Assembly (NCBI GenBank): GCA_015178975.1
Contig: WHVD01000077.1
Span: 186,001-250,000 of the forward strand
Length of the DNA: 64,000 nt
Origin: Hysterangium stoloniferum
Lineage: Eukaryota > Basidiomycota > Agaricomycetes > Hysterangiales > Hysterangiaceae
Direction: 5' to 3'
The translations under genes and the position numbers were made by a program. Shown here in pieces: positions 12,293 through 23,886 of this stretch (its first letter is position 1; each line of letters opens with the position of its first letter). The notes beneath the pieces were generated by a model, which was given only the letters and a program-made list of their open reading frames with translations, searched no databases and was not told the origin of the DNA.

Positions 12293-13880
12293 CAGTGACT
12301 CAAAAAACCCTTCACATGTTTCACCCTTCAGACTTATATCCCTAATAACTCAAAGAATAAAAATGCAAAAATATCAAGAATATTTGTGAATATGCACTAT
12401 CATATCTAGATTATGGAGGTGTGATGCCATTACATAAGCTCCAAATATGGAAACATTACAAATATTTATATACAAGAGACTCATGCAAAGGGTTTTTTTG
12501 CTGGCAACTTTGATGACTATAATGCTTACAGTCATGTGACCTTGTTGATTGTTTACCTCCAATTGGGTCATATTAAGAAAATCATGTGATGTCACATGAC
12601 CATGTTGTACTGGAGTATAAATATATGGTCTTTAGCAACCAGCAATGCTCCAATTCCCAAAATGCACACTTTGTCTCTTGCCAGCCAGAATCATATCCTC
12701 TCATTGCTTGATGTTAGCCATTCAGCTAGCCACATTGCAGCTTTTACTGGTCATAGCATTTTCACAGTCTCTAAGCTTCACTCTAAGCATTGTTCTCATC
12801 TCTCTAAGTCCATTGGTGGTCATCCCTCAAAGCTTTCCCCTACCAACATTCATTATGCACAGCACCTCATCAGCTCTGGGAAGGCTGACACTGCTGTTGA
12901 TGTGGCCAAAGCTCTTAGGAGTGTCACCAACCAGTTCTTCTGCACCCAAACTGTGTACAATAGTCTTAATATGGTTGGGAATGCCTCAATAACCCTTCTA
13001 ATGTTTGGTACTTCAGATTTACATCCCTGATAACTCAGAGAATAAAAATGCAAAAATATCAAAGATATTTGTGAATATGCTCCATCATATCTATATTATG
13101 GAAATACAGTGCCATTACATAAGCTCCAAATATGGAAATACTACAAATATTTATATATAGGAGACTTATTGGAAGAGATTTTTTGTGAGGTTTGGAGAAG
13201 GATTTGTGATGTTATGGGCTACATGCTGTGGGAAGGACCTGGGTATTCTCTCAAGATAGATGAGAGGATGGATGGGGACCTTTATCTTAAGATTATAGAG
13301 AAGGACCTTCAAGCCAGCTTCAGCTATTATAGAAAATATGTGGGTGATGTCATCTTTCAGCAAGATCATGACCTTGAACATACCTGCAAGAAGGCCCAGA
13401 CTTGGTTTCAAGATAATGATTTCAATGTTCTCCCATGGCCAGCACAGTCTCCAGACCTCAACCCCATTGAACACTTGTGGGACTATGAAAAGAGGAGGCT
13501 AAGGGATACTGGTGTTGTGGGAGAGGGTGGAGGAGGAGTGGAACAAGATTGATGCAGAGGTGTGTCAGAATTTGATTGAGAGTATGCCTAGGAGGGTTGT
13601 AGCTGTGTTGAAGGCAAAGGGTGGCTATACTAAGTACTAAATATAAGTAGTTTTGTGGGTCAGAGTGGTCAGCAAAAAAACCCTTCACATGAGTCTCTTG
13701 TATATAAATATTTGTAATATTTCCATATTTGGAGCTTATGTAATGGCATCATACTTACATATTCTAGATATGATAGAGCATATTCACAAATACTTTTGAT
13801 ATTTTTGCATTTTTATTTTTTGAGGTATCAGGGATATAAGTCTGAAGGGTGAAACATGCGAAGGGTTTTTTGAGTCACTG
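12293..13880 (+). mobile_element. Tc1/mariner-type transposon, chimeric and inactive
   Basis: Termini CAGTGACTCAAAAAACCCTT and its inverted match (12293 and 13880) are flanked by TA on both sides, the Tc1/mariner target duplication. The terminal inverted repeats are unusually long, about 205 bp (12293-12498 and 13675-13880). A third, direct copy of the left inverted repeat lies at about 12991-13170 and splits the transposase gene. This suggests that the left part of one element is fused to, or was invaded by, a second copy that has lost its first ~14 bp. Confidence 0.85.
12596..13640 (+). pseudogene. Tc1-like transposase, broken
   Basis: The N-terminal part (12596-about 12990) has the helix-turn-helix DNA-binding region with GHPSKLSPTNIHYAQHLIS. 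The C-terminal catalytic part (about 13163-13640) keeps DVIFQQDHDLEHT, with the second catalytic Asp, and AQSPDLNPIEHLW, with the catalytic Glu of a DD34E enzyme. The two halves are separated by an inserted copy of the terminal repeat, so the segment carrying the first Asp is missing. A frame change near 13520 precedes the usual C-terminus (LKAKGGYTKY). The element cannot encode active transposase. Confidence 0.85.
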
Positions 13881-14543
13881 TATGTGCTGGGCTCTTGTAT
13901 GATCATTGCATCCTAGCTTCAGACAGGGGTGGGTACAGTTATCTCAGAAAGTCTGAAAGTACATGACTGGTCAGAGAGTTGGAAACCCAGGAGTTCTGAA
14001 AATACACTGGTGTCAAGTTTCATAGTTTAGCTTAGTATATTGAGGAGATAGGTTGTAGCTAAGTCAATATGCTGGTTGGATTGTGGTTTAAAAAGATAAT
14101 AGACTATATACAGTAGAATAATTTATTATTGTACTACTGATCTGCTGAAACAAAAAGACAAGTCATGTGAACAAGAAAATAACAGGATTAACCATTCTGG
14201 AGTATATGGGTTACTAAAACACAATATCAAGTGAATATATGCATGTCAAAACATAATCAGGAACAAACTGGGTCATATATTAGTAAGTGTCTAGAGAATA
14301 TGGGAAGTCCATATGAGGTCCAGGTCAGAAGCCACTCTTATAGCAAGAAAGGGCTATTACTGGGATGATCTGGGGCCCAGGTCCTAACAACACAATACAA
14401 TGAGACTAAGATGGGAAAACAACAAGATCAATAAACCCCAATGAGAATGGATATTGGATACTAAGCAGTCAGCTGAGATATATTGATTGGGTATAACATT
14501 ATGTATGTATAGCTGAGAATATAGTCAGCATAGTCCTAACAAT
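13881..14543 (-). repeat. Degraded LTR-like sequence
   Basis: Directly right of the Tc1-like element the sequence resumes with TGTGCTGGGCTCTTG, resembling the minus-orientation LTR block (TGTGCTGCGCTCTCG at about 42820), and ends near CAGCATAGTCCTAACA (14528-14543), a possible LTR terminus. Similarity to the LTR debris at 21.5-22.1 kb is visible. CpG is nearly absent. Boundaries are uncertain. Confidence 0.35.
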
Positions 14544-15024
14544 ATTCATTCTCTTAGGTGGTGTTTTTTTTTTCTGCATTATTATAGCTCTCTCTTTGGT
14601 TGTGTCATGTAACAGGTAAATTTGATATCAATTATTCAAGCCATCAATTAAACTGTCATGCTACAGTCCATTTTACCACCCTCAACACAATCTAGGTTCA
14701 ATTAGTCTACCTTTTTGTTCTCTAATCTCACAGAGACAATTGCTATGGTGCACAGTTATGTGCAGCCATACTATATTCTCATCATGTGCAGTTATTGCAT
14801 AGCAACCATGATTTTTATACACAGTAATGTGCAGTTGTGCAGCATCATTTTATGTATATGCAGTAAACAGCAGAGATGAATTATGAAATATAAGCCTTTT
14901 GAACTATCTTAAACTACACAGTATCATCCCATTTGCATTCATGCATCTTATTCCACATGTTTCAGGTTTACAGGATCTTACCTTTCTCAGGTTAATGAGA
15001 ATTATCCTTGTCATTAATGTGACT
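14544..15024. other. AT-rich spacer, nothing recognised
   Basis: The sequence between the LTR debris and the next transposon is AT-rich with short TGTGCAG-containing words repeated near 14760-14840. I see no gene or defined repeat. Confidence 0.4.
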
Positions 15025-15026
15025 TA

Positions 15027-16627
15027 CAGTGGCTTCCAAAACTGTCCCAATGTTTTGGTAATTCTCAATAAATGCTTTATAACCTACCAAATAAATTTTT
15101 TACAATAGTGAAATTATTCTCACATATACCTTAGCATACTAGCTTTGATATACCCAAATATTACATAATATAAATGGATATTGGTGTCACAGTGAATATT
15201 TAAAAATGACCAATCATTGGGACAGTTTTGCAACCACCCTTTTTGAATCAGATATCTTGTTATTCTAGTACTTTGTATGGCTTCCCTTAGGCTTTATTAC
15301 AGCATCAAGTCTTCTGGGCATATTTTCAATCAGTTTCTGACACTTCTGAGGCTCAATCTTTGCCCATTCCACTTCTACCCTCTCCTATAACCCCTAAACT
15401 CCCTTTAATGGTGAAGGATATTTCTGGAGCTGTTTCTTCAGGTGGAATCAAAGATGTTCTATGGGATTCAGGTCAGGAGACTGTGCTGTCCAGTTTAACA
15501 TCTGAATATGATTTTCAAAAAACCATTTTTGTGCCATCTTGGATATGTGTTTAGGTTATTATCCTGCTGGAAAATGGCCTCATCTGCTGGAATATCCAAA
15601 TATTCAATGTTCTGGGACAAATGTTGAGCCAGGATCTCCACATATTGTGCAGAATCCTTCCTTCCTTCAATATCTGCAAGCATTCCCACTCCATTCCAAC
15701 CCATACAGCCCTACACCATGATATCTCCACATCCATACTTGACTGTAAGTTGGGTTGTCCTATCAGAAAGTGGTTCTCCAGCTTTCTTCAACACATATTG
15801 ATGTCCATCTGACCCAATCTTATTGATATTGGTCTCATCAGACTACAAGACCCTTTTCTGATCATCCACAGTCCAGTTTTGGTACTTGAGGGCAAAGCTT
15901 AACCTGGCCTTTCTATGTTGAGCCTTGAGCAAAGGTCTTTTTGCATTGACTACAGCTTTGAAACCATGCTGTTTCAAGGTCCTTCTGACTATTTTGGGTG
16001 AGACATTATATTTATTGATGGAATTAATGTAGTGTGTGACCTGGATAGCATTATCTAGTTTGCCAGAGGTGATTTGATATATGATCCTCCTTTGGTCAGT
16101 AGGAGAAAGCTTGGATGGACATCCTCCTTTCAGGTTTTCTTTGTCTATCTCTATCTCCTGAGCAATTCTACTGATAGTATATTTGCTCAGACCTGTTGTA
16201 GAGGCTACATTCCTATTGGAGAGTCCATTTTGTAGGAGAGAGATGGCTTGTTCTCTTTTGAGAGGGGAAATAGCTTTCATGATAAGAATGATAGTTAAAA
16301 TGTGACATTTCATGTCACATATTAATCATAACATCAAATAGATGTCACATGAATCTTCCTGTAATTTTCCTGGACCTCCAGAATATAATATGATATAATG
16401 AAATGTGTGAAAAGAGAGGGTTGCAAAACTGTCCCAATGATTGGTCATTTTTAAATATTCACTGTGACACCAATATCCATCTATATTATGTAATATTTGG
16501 TTATATAAAAGCTAGTATGCTAAGGTATATGTGAGAATAATCTCACTATTTTAAAAATTTTACTTGGTAGGTTATAAAGCATTTATTGAGAATTACCAAA
16601 ACATTGGGACAGTTTTGGAAGCCACTG
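15027..16627 (-). mobile_element. Second Tc1-like transposon with ~220-bp inverted repeats
   Basis: Termini CAGTGGCTTCCAAAACTGTC (15027 onward) and the inverted match ending at 16627 are flanked by TA (15025-15026 and 16628-16629). The inverted repeats run about 220 bp. The sequence differs from the element at 12.3 kb, so this is a separate family. It encodes a transposase on the minus strand that is inactivated. Confidence 0.9.
15380..16313 (-). pseudogene. Tc1-like DD34E transposase, inactivated
   Basis: Minus-strand reading starts at 16313. The N-terminus has two helix-turn-helix regions (REQAISLLQNGLSNRNVAS; then GGCPSKLSPTDQRRIIYQI). The catalytic core follows: SDETNIN carries the first Asp, AIFQQDNN the second, and AQSPDLNPIEHL the Glu, which is the DD34E spacing of Tc1. 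A TAG stands directly before SDETNIN where the family has Trp, consistent with TGG-to-TAG. A frameshift follows KNGFLK, and another stop follows NPIEHL. Otherwise the coding region spans nearly full family length, about 330 codons. Confidence 0.9.
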
Positions 16628-16779
16628 TACCTTAGTTACACAATCCAAATGAAAGCTATTCATTCCCTTTTCCATATTCTATTCTACCTTTAAAATATGC
16701 ACAAATAAGAAATTAATAGACTACTGACACACCCAGCCCTTTTATATATCATAGTTGTTGTCTTTAAGTTGCTGCTAAG

Positions 16780-17542
16780 TGTTACGACCGGACAATCCCG
16801 CCAGACTCCAGGCACGACCCGCCCAGACTCCGTACGTCAAGACTTGTTACATTCAACCTCATTACAACACATATCACTCACCGGACTTCCCCCGGACTCT
16901 GTCTCTGTCTATGTCCATCTTTGTCCCACGCATCAGTCACCGGACCCCGCTCAGAATCCCATCACCGCTCTAATTGAGCCCCGTTCCCATTTTATTCAAA
17001 TGACCTGTCACAATTTGTACTCCACTCCTGCTCCATTTCCCGTTATGGGTTATGCTTTGTCATGATTCGGACTCCGCTCTGTTCCGTCCCATTCCTAACA
17101 CCAATTTGGTGTTTACTATTCCTGTTTTATGTTTTTCTCACTTCGTTTTATTATTACTGGATTCAGTATGACATTTACTCCATGGTCTATTTAAACTGGC
17201 AGATGTTGTACATACAATCCAGTCAGAAAATTAGCTTAGATTCCCCCCAGTAATCTAATACATTTTCTGCTCTAAAACCCTACTTGATTCACACCACTTG
17301 CACTAGTCGGAGCCCACAGGCTCCAGCATATCTATCTCTCTCACCAGTCCCGACTCACGACCCATGACCTCCGACTTACGACTCACGACCCACGACCCCT
17401 GCCTGGACTCCCCGGGATTCCCGTCCACCTGTCTGAAATTGGACAACACGATCTAGCGAGGGTGCAGCCTATAAGCTGAAGCCAAGTCCTACCGGATATC
17501 CCACGGGTTTCTCCGGAGACCCGCCCTGTATGTATCCTAACA
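16780..17542 (+). repeat. Solo LTR of the Ty3/gypsy family, TSD CTAAG
   Basis: The sequence begins TGTTACGACCGGACAATCCC and ends GTATCCTAACA, like the LTRs of the large element at 49-60 kb, and is flanked by CTAAG on both sides (16775-16779, 17543-17547). It lacks about 60 bp near its 5' end that the 58.5-kb LTR has. With no internal region present, it is a solo LTR left by LTR-LTR recombination. Confidence 0.9.
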
Positions 17543-17547
17543 CTAAG

Positions 17548-18463
17548 TACTTAAGGATTCTCAACAAAAGTGATACATCACAGGTTGGGGTGGGAGTGAT
17601 CAAGTCTATCAAGTGAGAACTGTGCATCCATAACCCTAGTTTGTTGTAGCCTAGTACTTGTTATGTATTGTTTCAGACCTCCTACATGTGCTCTCCATTG
17701 TAACTCACTTGTGTCTTGCTCCCAAGTTGGCCACATGTTGTGCATTAGTGTCTTGTCTCCACCTCATGTATTACTTTTCACCAACCATCTTCACTTCTTG
17801 GATATCTATTTTTACACCTTTCCCTGTTCCCATTTCAGGTTTCAGTTCCCTTTGTTCCTTTCATGATTCCTTTTGCTCCATCTATGATTCTTTATTCCAC
17901 TTGTGACTTGTTTGCTCAAGTTTAGTATTTCACCTTGCTCTTTATTAGTACAAAAGATATGCCCTGTATATCACTTCTCTTCAGTTTGAATATTGACTTA
18001 GAATCCCCCCTGCAGTACTTCTCTCATATACATAGTGTGGGTGGCTAAACTCTGAACTCCATAAAGTACAAGATTTACTGGGAACTTTCCAGATACTAGT
18101 CTGAGGACTTTCCAGGAAATACTCTGGGAGCTTTCAGAATATTGCCAGGTACAGGAAGGACTTGCCTTCACCAGATGCTATACCCTTGCACAAATGTTTG
18201 TTTGTCCTTATTTCAAGTTGACAAATACTTAGCACATTTCTGGAGCTGAGAACAAGTGTGAGGGTGAATCTGAGGGATAGGCAGTGTTAAGACTCAAACT
18301 AGAGTGCAAGTACATCTCTATGGGTAAATATAGCTCTTCTGTTAATTGCAGTAGAGGAGAACACAATAAAACATAATCAGAACCATTTTCCAAAACCAGA
18401 ATATCATAAAAACATTTTAATGTTATTTGTAGTTAATAAAATAACTCAAATTTGACTTTTATA
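17548..18463 (+). repeat. Degenerate LTR remnants and spacer
   Basis: Around 17990-18030 the phrase GACTTAGAATCCCCCCTGCAG parallels the LTR segment GCTTAGATTCCCCCCAGTAA found downstream of the TATA box in the intact LTRs. This indicates an old plus-orientation LTR at roughly 17690-18040. The remaining sequence to 18463 is AT-rich; an intron-like acceptor (TTTTATAG) ends it just before the coding remnant. Confidence 0.35.
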
Positions 18464-19429
18464 GTTGGGAAAATGGGATTTGGTGTGCTCATTACTACAT
18501 GAAGCTGACAAGATCTTGGATTACTTTCATTATCCATCATCTCCAATGTTTGATACTCTTCTGAAACCTCACCTTCCATTCTTTAACAAGCTGATGAAGA
18601 TACCAAAACAAGTTAGAAGAGCTGCTTTGGATTACCTGTACACTGGGAAGACTATGTCTGAGTTGAAGGCTGAATCCACCTACCTTGAAAACCATGTCAT
18701 GTTGTTTTCTGGAAATCTCTCTTCAATACAAATTGCCATGATACATTATTGGCTGCATATGAATCTAGACTCTGGTGAAAGGAACAAGGATAAATGGATC
18801 CAATGAGTGAGTACCTGCAGCCTATGTAATGACTCTTCTTATCCTGAAACAGTCCTACACCCAATTATCCCCTGATGGCCCACCTTTTGAGGATCTTCCC
18901 AAACATACACAACTATTTCAAGACCTATTGAAGCGCTCATGGCATATACATTATAGCCAGGTACCAGTATTCCCTGTCATAGATGTTGACAAAGAAGCCA
19001 TTGGATTACTTGGACATGGAATGTTTGAGACTTCAAAAGCAGCAGGGCCTGCCAGCTTTCAACAATGGGGATTGGATGCAGGTAATCATCAGAGTAAATG
19101 GAGTCCATATCCATTTATTCCCTACTCTTGGAATGAATGTGATATTCCTGAACCAGAGGAGACTGAATATCAGGTATTTTAGTATCAATTTCAAAATATG
19201 ATAGATTAATGCTCATACTTTCATGTAGCATGGGCCAGAATTTAGTGAAGGCAGTGAAGCAGACACTCAAGAGCCTTACATTTTCCCTCTAAATAGACCA
19301 AAACCCCAATCAGCTCAGAAGTGGAAAGGAGAGGGACTGTATGAGGAAGCTTTATTTGAGAAGCAGTCTGAAAGAATACTCAAAAAACAACCCAGCCTGA
19401 ATTACATATATAAGAGACTTGGTGTATAA
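18464..19429 (+). pseudogene. 3' exons of an unknown gene, inactivated
   Basis: Three exon-like blocks can be read: 18464-18806, 18856-19172 and 19230-19429. They are joined by short introns (GTGAGT...AACAG; GTATTT...TGTAG) in consistent phase. Recognisable stretches include SLLHEADKILDYFHYPSSP, DALDYLYTGKTMSEL-like sequence and VIDVDKEAIGLLGHGMFETS. The last codon before the first intron is TGA, where the phase demands an amino acid, consistent with CGA-to-TGA. No 5' exons or start are present, so the gene is truncated as well as broken. I do not recognise the family; no catalytic motif is evident. Confidence 0.5.
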
Positions 19430-19599
19430 AATGTTTTAATGCAAATAAAAAGGTTTTCTGTACATAATATTCATTTTTTAAGACATACATATAATACAAT
19501 ATAGAACTTCTAAGACATAATATTTGGCATTTTTTTGAGCTTTGGCCCCCTGACATATGTAGAGCCTCCTTTGCCCCCTTTGCTTAGATCTTAACAATA

Positions 19600-19990
19600 T
19601 CCTGAAACAGTCCTACATCCAATTATCCCCGGATGATCTACCTTTAAACATACACAACTTTTTCAAAACCTACTGAAGTACTTGTAGCATATACAGTATA
19701 GCCAGGTACCACCATTCTCTGCCATAGATGTTGACAAAGAAGCCATTAGATTAATTGAATATGAAATGTTTGATACTTCAAAAGCAGCAGGGTGTGCCAG
19801 CTTTCAATAATGGGGATTGGATGCAGGTAATCATCAGAAGAAATAGAGCATATTTTTTTGTTCCCTACTCTTAGAATGAAGCCCTAAATCCTAACCCTAA
19901 TGTGTTTTCTGTATATAATTAATTTTTTTTAAGAGTATATAACACAGTATAGAACTTCTAAGACATAATTTTTAACATTTATTTGAGCCT
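19600..19990 (+). repeat. Tandem partial copy of the preceding pseudogene end
   Basis: From the sequence CTGAAACAGTCCTACA to about 19860 this repeats 18847-19110 with many changes and gaps. The downstream stretch AACTTCTAAGACATAAT at about 19950 repeats that at about 19507. The 3' half of the unknown gene was therefore duplicated in tandem at a spacing of roughly 0.45-0.75 kb. Confidence 0.6.
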
Positions 19991-20019
19991 GTGTCATCCA
20001 CAGGTAAAGTTATTTCATT

Positions 20020-20061
20020 GTCGCAGCAGTCACCTTCCTTTAGGAAGGTAACTGCTGCAAC
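20020..20061. repeat. Short near-perfect hairpin
   Basis: Arms of 20 bp (20020-20039 and 20042-20061) are inverted copies with two C/T differences, separated by 2 bp. It could be the core of a small mobile element or a structured transcript end. No T-run follows. Confidence 0.5.
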
Positions 20062-20187
20062 ATACAAAGTTTTGGTGTAAACCTAGAACACATGTCATTT
20101 ACGAGTTACATTCTGTTATTTCAGACTTTAGTAAGTTTATTTGAGCATTAATATTACTCAAGGAAGGACTAAAACTTAGGATATGGC

Positions 20188-20888
20188 TGTTAAGTTCCAA
20201 ACAAAGCTCCATGGATAGTCCCACGGAGGTTTCCAGTAATTATTCCAAACACACACTTGCTTCTGGGAAATGTCCCACGGAGTCCCCAGGTAATAAGTCT
20301 GGGGAACGTTCCGGGGATATTAGTACAAGGAACAGTAGTATCAGAATAATTACCAGAAAGATATGGCACGGGCTGAGATGGACTTGGCTTCAGCTTATAG
20401 GCTGTGCCCTCGTACACTCATTTGGGTGTCCATATTTCGAGCTGACAGAATGCATACAGGAAGATATAGATTACGGAGTTCCCATAGGAGTTCCGGGAAT
20501 TGAGCATGCAGACAGACAAGAGGACTAGAGACTGTTCAAGGGTCAAACTTGTTCAGGGGGAAACTTGTTTGAGATTGAAACTGGATTCTAAGTACATGAA
20601 TATAGCAGACTTATATAGACTGTGAAATGTAATAATACCAAATCTGGTATTAATGAGGGGCAGAACTATTAAACATAAAACAAAACAAGTAAATACTAAA
20701 CTGGGAATTAGGGAGTGTTATGACCTGTACACAACTCTGACTTTACAACTGATATCAATCCTTGATCTTGGCATAGACTTGGAACCTGATCCTCATCCCT
20801 TATAATGTATGGTCAACACTTGTCTCTGGTCCTTATGTGATAATGTTAAGGTGTGTCTTCAATACCTTGCATTGGTCCTGATCACAAC
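20188..20888 (-). repeat. Degraded LTR, minus orientation
   Basis: It opens with TGTTAAGTTCC and contains GACTTGGCTTCAGCTTATAG (20382-20401), the complement of the conserved 3' LTR block. It runs to the start of the next LTR at 20889. The body is diverged from the other families. Confidence 0.4.
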
Positions 20889-21490
20889 TGTTACAACTGG
20901 AAATCCCTCCAGACTCCAGGCACTAACCTATATGCACCCACACCCTACATGCACCAATTATCAGTTTATTGGAAAACTCGCTGGACTCCATACATCAGAC
21001 CTGTCCATGCTTGACCTTCATTACTTCATGTATCAGTCACTGGAATACCCACTGGACTCTGCTCCTGTCTATCTCTGACCCTGTCCCACGCACCAGTCAC
21101 TGGACTCCACTCAGAAAACCCAACAGCTCTCTAACTGAGCCCCATTCCCATTATGGTCAAATGGCCTGTCACACTTTGGACTCCACTCCCGCCCCATTCC
21201 CATTATGGTTTAACGACCTGTCATGATTTGGACTCCACTCCACTCTGTCCCATTCCTAACACCAAGTTTGGTGTTTATTTATCTCATTTCATGTTTGTTA
21301 CAGTAGTTTAGTTTTCATTATTACTGGATTTGGTATGTTATTCATTCCACAGTCTATATAGTCTGGCAGATGTTGTACATACAATCCAGTCAGAAAATCA
21401 GCTTAGATTCCCCCAGTAATCTCAAGTACATTTTCCACTCTAGATCTCCTCTTTGAAACACACTGCTTTACCTTGTCAGAGCCCACAGGC
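20889..21490 (+). repeat. Degraded gypsy LTR, plus orientation, 3' end lost
   Basis: It starts TGTTACAACTGGAAATCC and can be followed block by block along the LTR at 58467-59281, including GGCAGATGTTGTACATACAA and the C-rich segment after it. Most CpG of the intact copies appear as TpG or CpA. The copy is cut off at about 21490 and abuts an oppositely oriented LTR fragment. Confidence 0.7.
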
Positions 21491-21499
21491 TCTGACCCA

Positions 21500-22100
21500 T
21501 GGATAATCTTGTACAACTTGGTTTCAGCTTATGTGCTGTGCCCTTTCACTATTGTTGTGTCCAACTTCAGACAGAGGTAAACAGGATTCCCAGGAGGTCT
21601 GGGAATACACAGGGTTGGGGTGGGAGACCCAAGGGTTCTGAGGATACACTATATCAAGTTGGAATGCCCACAGGCTCTGGGAATATGCTGGTACTGAGTT
21701 CTTAGAGTGAGAGGTATCAAGGCAGGTGGAATCCTAGGTGTGCTAAGTTGATTTTCTGATCAGATTGTAAGTACATGTTTGACTAAATTATATAGAGCTA
21801 GAAATTATTTGGACTACAAACCCAGTGAGACAAAAAGACAACATGGGAAAACAAGAAAGACTGGGCATACCATACTAGGGACAAGGGTTAAGACAGAATG
21901 AGAACAAACACAGGAGGCATAATAAACCAGATGTCAAATGGGTTCAGGGGCAGATCAGGACAAGGATCTTCAAGTGTCTAAGGCTCCAGGATATCCAGGT
22001 GGAGCCTGGTTGGTGAGTTGTACTGTAAAGAGAGTAAAGTGCTTATAGGATGGGGTCTTGGACCCAGCAGGTTTTCCAGTCCTAACATTCCTGAGGAGTT
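21500..22100 (-). repeat. Degraded LTR fragment, minus orientation
   Basis: It contains ACTTGGTTTCAGCTTATGTG (21517-21536), the complement of the conserved 3' LTR block, followed by AT-rich LTR-like sequence ending near a CCTAACA word at about 22087. It resembles the debris at 13.9-14.5 kb. Confidence 0.4.
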
Positions 22101-22206
22101 CACAACTGATATCTTGACCCTTATCATATATTTAGTCTGACATTCAGATTAGATATACTTTAGGACCAAGTATTTGGAAGATTACATAAGTAATGTAGAA
22201 AATGAA

Positions 22207-22279
22207 TGGCCAGACTGAGGATTGAACCCAGGGTCTTTTGCATATATAGCAAGGGTGTTAACCACTACACTACCTGACC
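22207..22279 (-). tRNA. tRNA-like gene, anticodon uncertain
   Basis: Read on the minus strand, a 73-nt cloverleaf folds well. There is a 7-bp acceptor stem (GGTCAGG with TCTGGCC), a D-arm GTGT/ACAC with the box A-like TAGTGTAGTGG, a T-arm CTGGG/CTCAG with loop TTCAATC, and discriminator A. The anticodon stem CTTGC/GCAAA has one mismatch, and the loop TATATAT has A instead of the usual T at position 33. By position the anticodon would be TAT (Ile), but the odd loop suggests a degenerate copy. A TTTT tract 4 bases downstream could end transcription by RNA polymerase III. Confidence 0.55.
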
Positions 22280-22364
22280 TTAGGTAGGTTCAGTCTTAAG
22301 GATATAACCTCAAGTGCCTGTTCCTGTCAGATTATATCTGCACTGAACTCAGAGCTGTATTAAG

Positions 22365-23886
22365 TGTAAGCCTGGTGGCTTACAACATCCTGATTACATT
22401 ATCACAGACACACATAGTACCATTTTAAACAATTTTTTTACTTACTATCATCACTATATATTGTACTTGCTAGTCTCGAGGAATATAGTTTGGTCCTATC
22501 AACAATTGGACCAATGTCAATGTAAGGCTGCATTAGACAGCAGCCTTTCACTTTTTTTTTGATATTGACCTTGCTTTTCTGCCAACACAAACACATCACC
22601 TTTGACTTGTTTGCGTCCATTCATTTTTCCATCTGACATCCTCATTTGACTCTCCCAACTGGAATTTATCATTATGCTGATCTCACCCTTGTTCAACACC
22701 TTTGAGTTATCACACATACAAGCCATCATCATTACTGTCATTGTCTCAATTAGCACCTGCCATTTTGGAATACCTCATCATTGTAACTTCAACTTCATGT
22801 CACACTCACAAATGCACTTGCCTCCAGTATCACACTTGTCACTGTCTATTGGTCATACAATGTTATTGTTGAACCAATTGAACTGTCCCATGCTTGGCCC
22901 ACACCTGTGCTGTTTTGCAATGTCCATCATGATTGTTATAGTCATGGTCACTACTGCCGCCATTGTTCAACATTGACCACAACTCATAACCCCAGTACAC
23001 ATGTTATTCCCATTGTCAAAAATTACCCTATCCTGCACATTGCTGCACCATTCATCTTCATCTCATTCACAACACTTGCATATTGACTCATTCCCCTGGG
23101 ACTCACTCATTCAGCTCCCTTTGTCAATCAGATCTCAATGCAGTTCAAGTTTGACTCTGGCCTCTACCATTCTATTCCAGCACCACAATAGAAGCCACAG
23201 CAATTTCCTGGATCTCTATAATCTTCATTTTCACCATTGTATTGATTTCATCTACCATAGTGTTTGTCAATCCACAACTCATCTGCTGTTAGGGATCAAT
23301 ATGTCTGCTAAATTGGTTGTTGGGGATACTATCAATTTTGATCAGGGAGGGGTTGTAAGCCTGGTTCTGCCCTGCACTCCAGACCATTCATTTGGTTTGA
23401 CAAATCTGCTATTTCTCACTCTTTGTGAACCATGCCTTTATCCAGGTTTTCAGGCTCTCAATAGAGAGGAGTGTAAGTCTGGATGAATATCAACAGTCTT
23501 GTTTCAGGTTTCTTTGTTCATTTTTGGTTCCCTTTCACAACCATACCCCCCCACACATACTGCATTGTCTGTCATCCCCCCATATTGCACACAGTTCACC
23601 ATTTGCCTTTTTGCAATTTTTGTTCTCACCTTGAATAGGCCATTCCAATTTTTCCATCACTATTTGGCATGGTAAGTTTTCAAAGTGGGAAGGGGTGTAA
23701 GCCTGGTGGCTTATGACATGCTGATTACATTATCACAGACATGCATAGTACCATTTTAGAACAATTGTTTTAATTACCATCATCACTATATACATATCAT
23801 ACTCACTGTTCTTGAGGAATATAATTTGGTCCTATCAACATTTCGACTGATGCCAATGTAAGGCTGTATTAGACAGCAGATTTTCA
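22365..23886 (+). mobile_element. Non-autonomous LTR retrotransposon (TRIM-like), TSD TTAAG
   Basis: Two direct repeats beginning TGTAAGCCTGGTGGCTTA and ending TTTCA (22365-22550, 186 bp; 23696-23886, 191 bp) enclose 1145 bp and are flanked by TTAAG on both sides (22360-22364, 23887-23891). A purine tract AAAGTGGGAAGGGG directly precedes the right repeat, as a polypurine primer should. The interior has no gag or pol; its two open frames (22674-22976, 23001-23486) show no domain. No primer-binding site was recognised. It sits ~85 bp from the tRNA-like gene. Confidence 0.85.

Noticed and set aside
16769..17253. ORFs of 98, 64 and 63 codons in the solo LTR
   Set aside because: They lie entirely inside a non-coding LTR that recurs in the other gypsy copies.
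22674..23486. ORFs inside the TRIM-like element as possible gag
   Set aside because: Composition follows a pyrimidine-rich tract; no zinc knuckle, capsid-like motif or start context.
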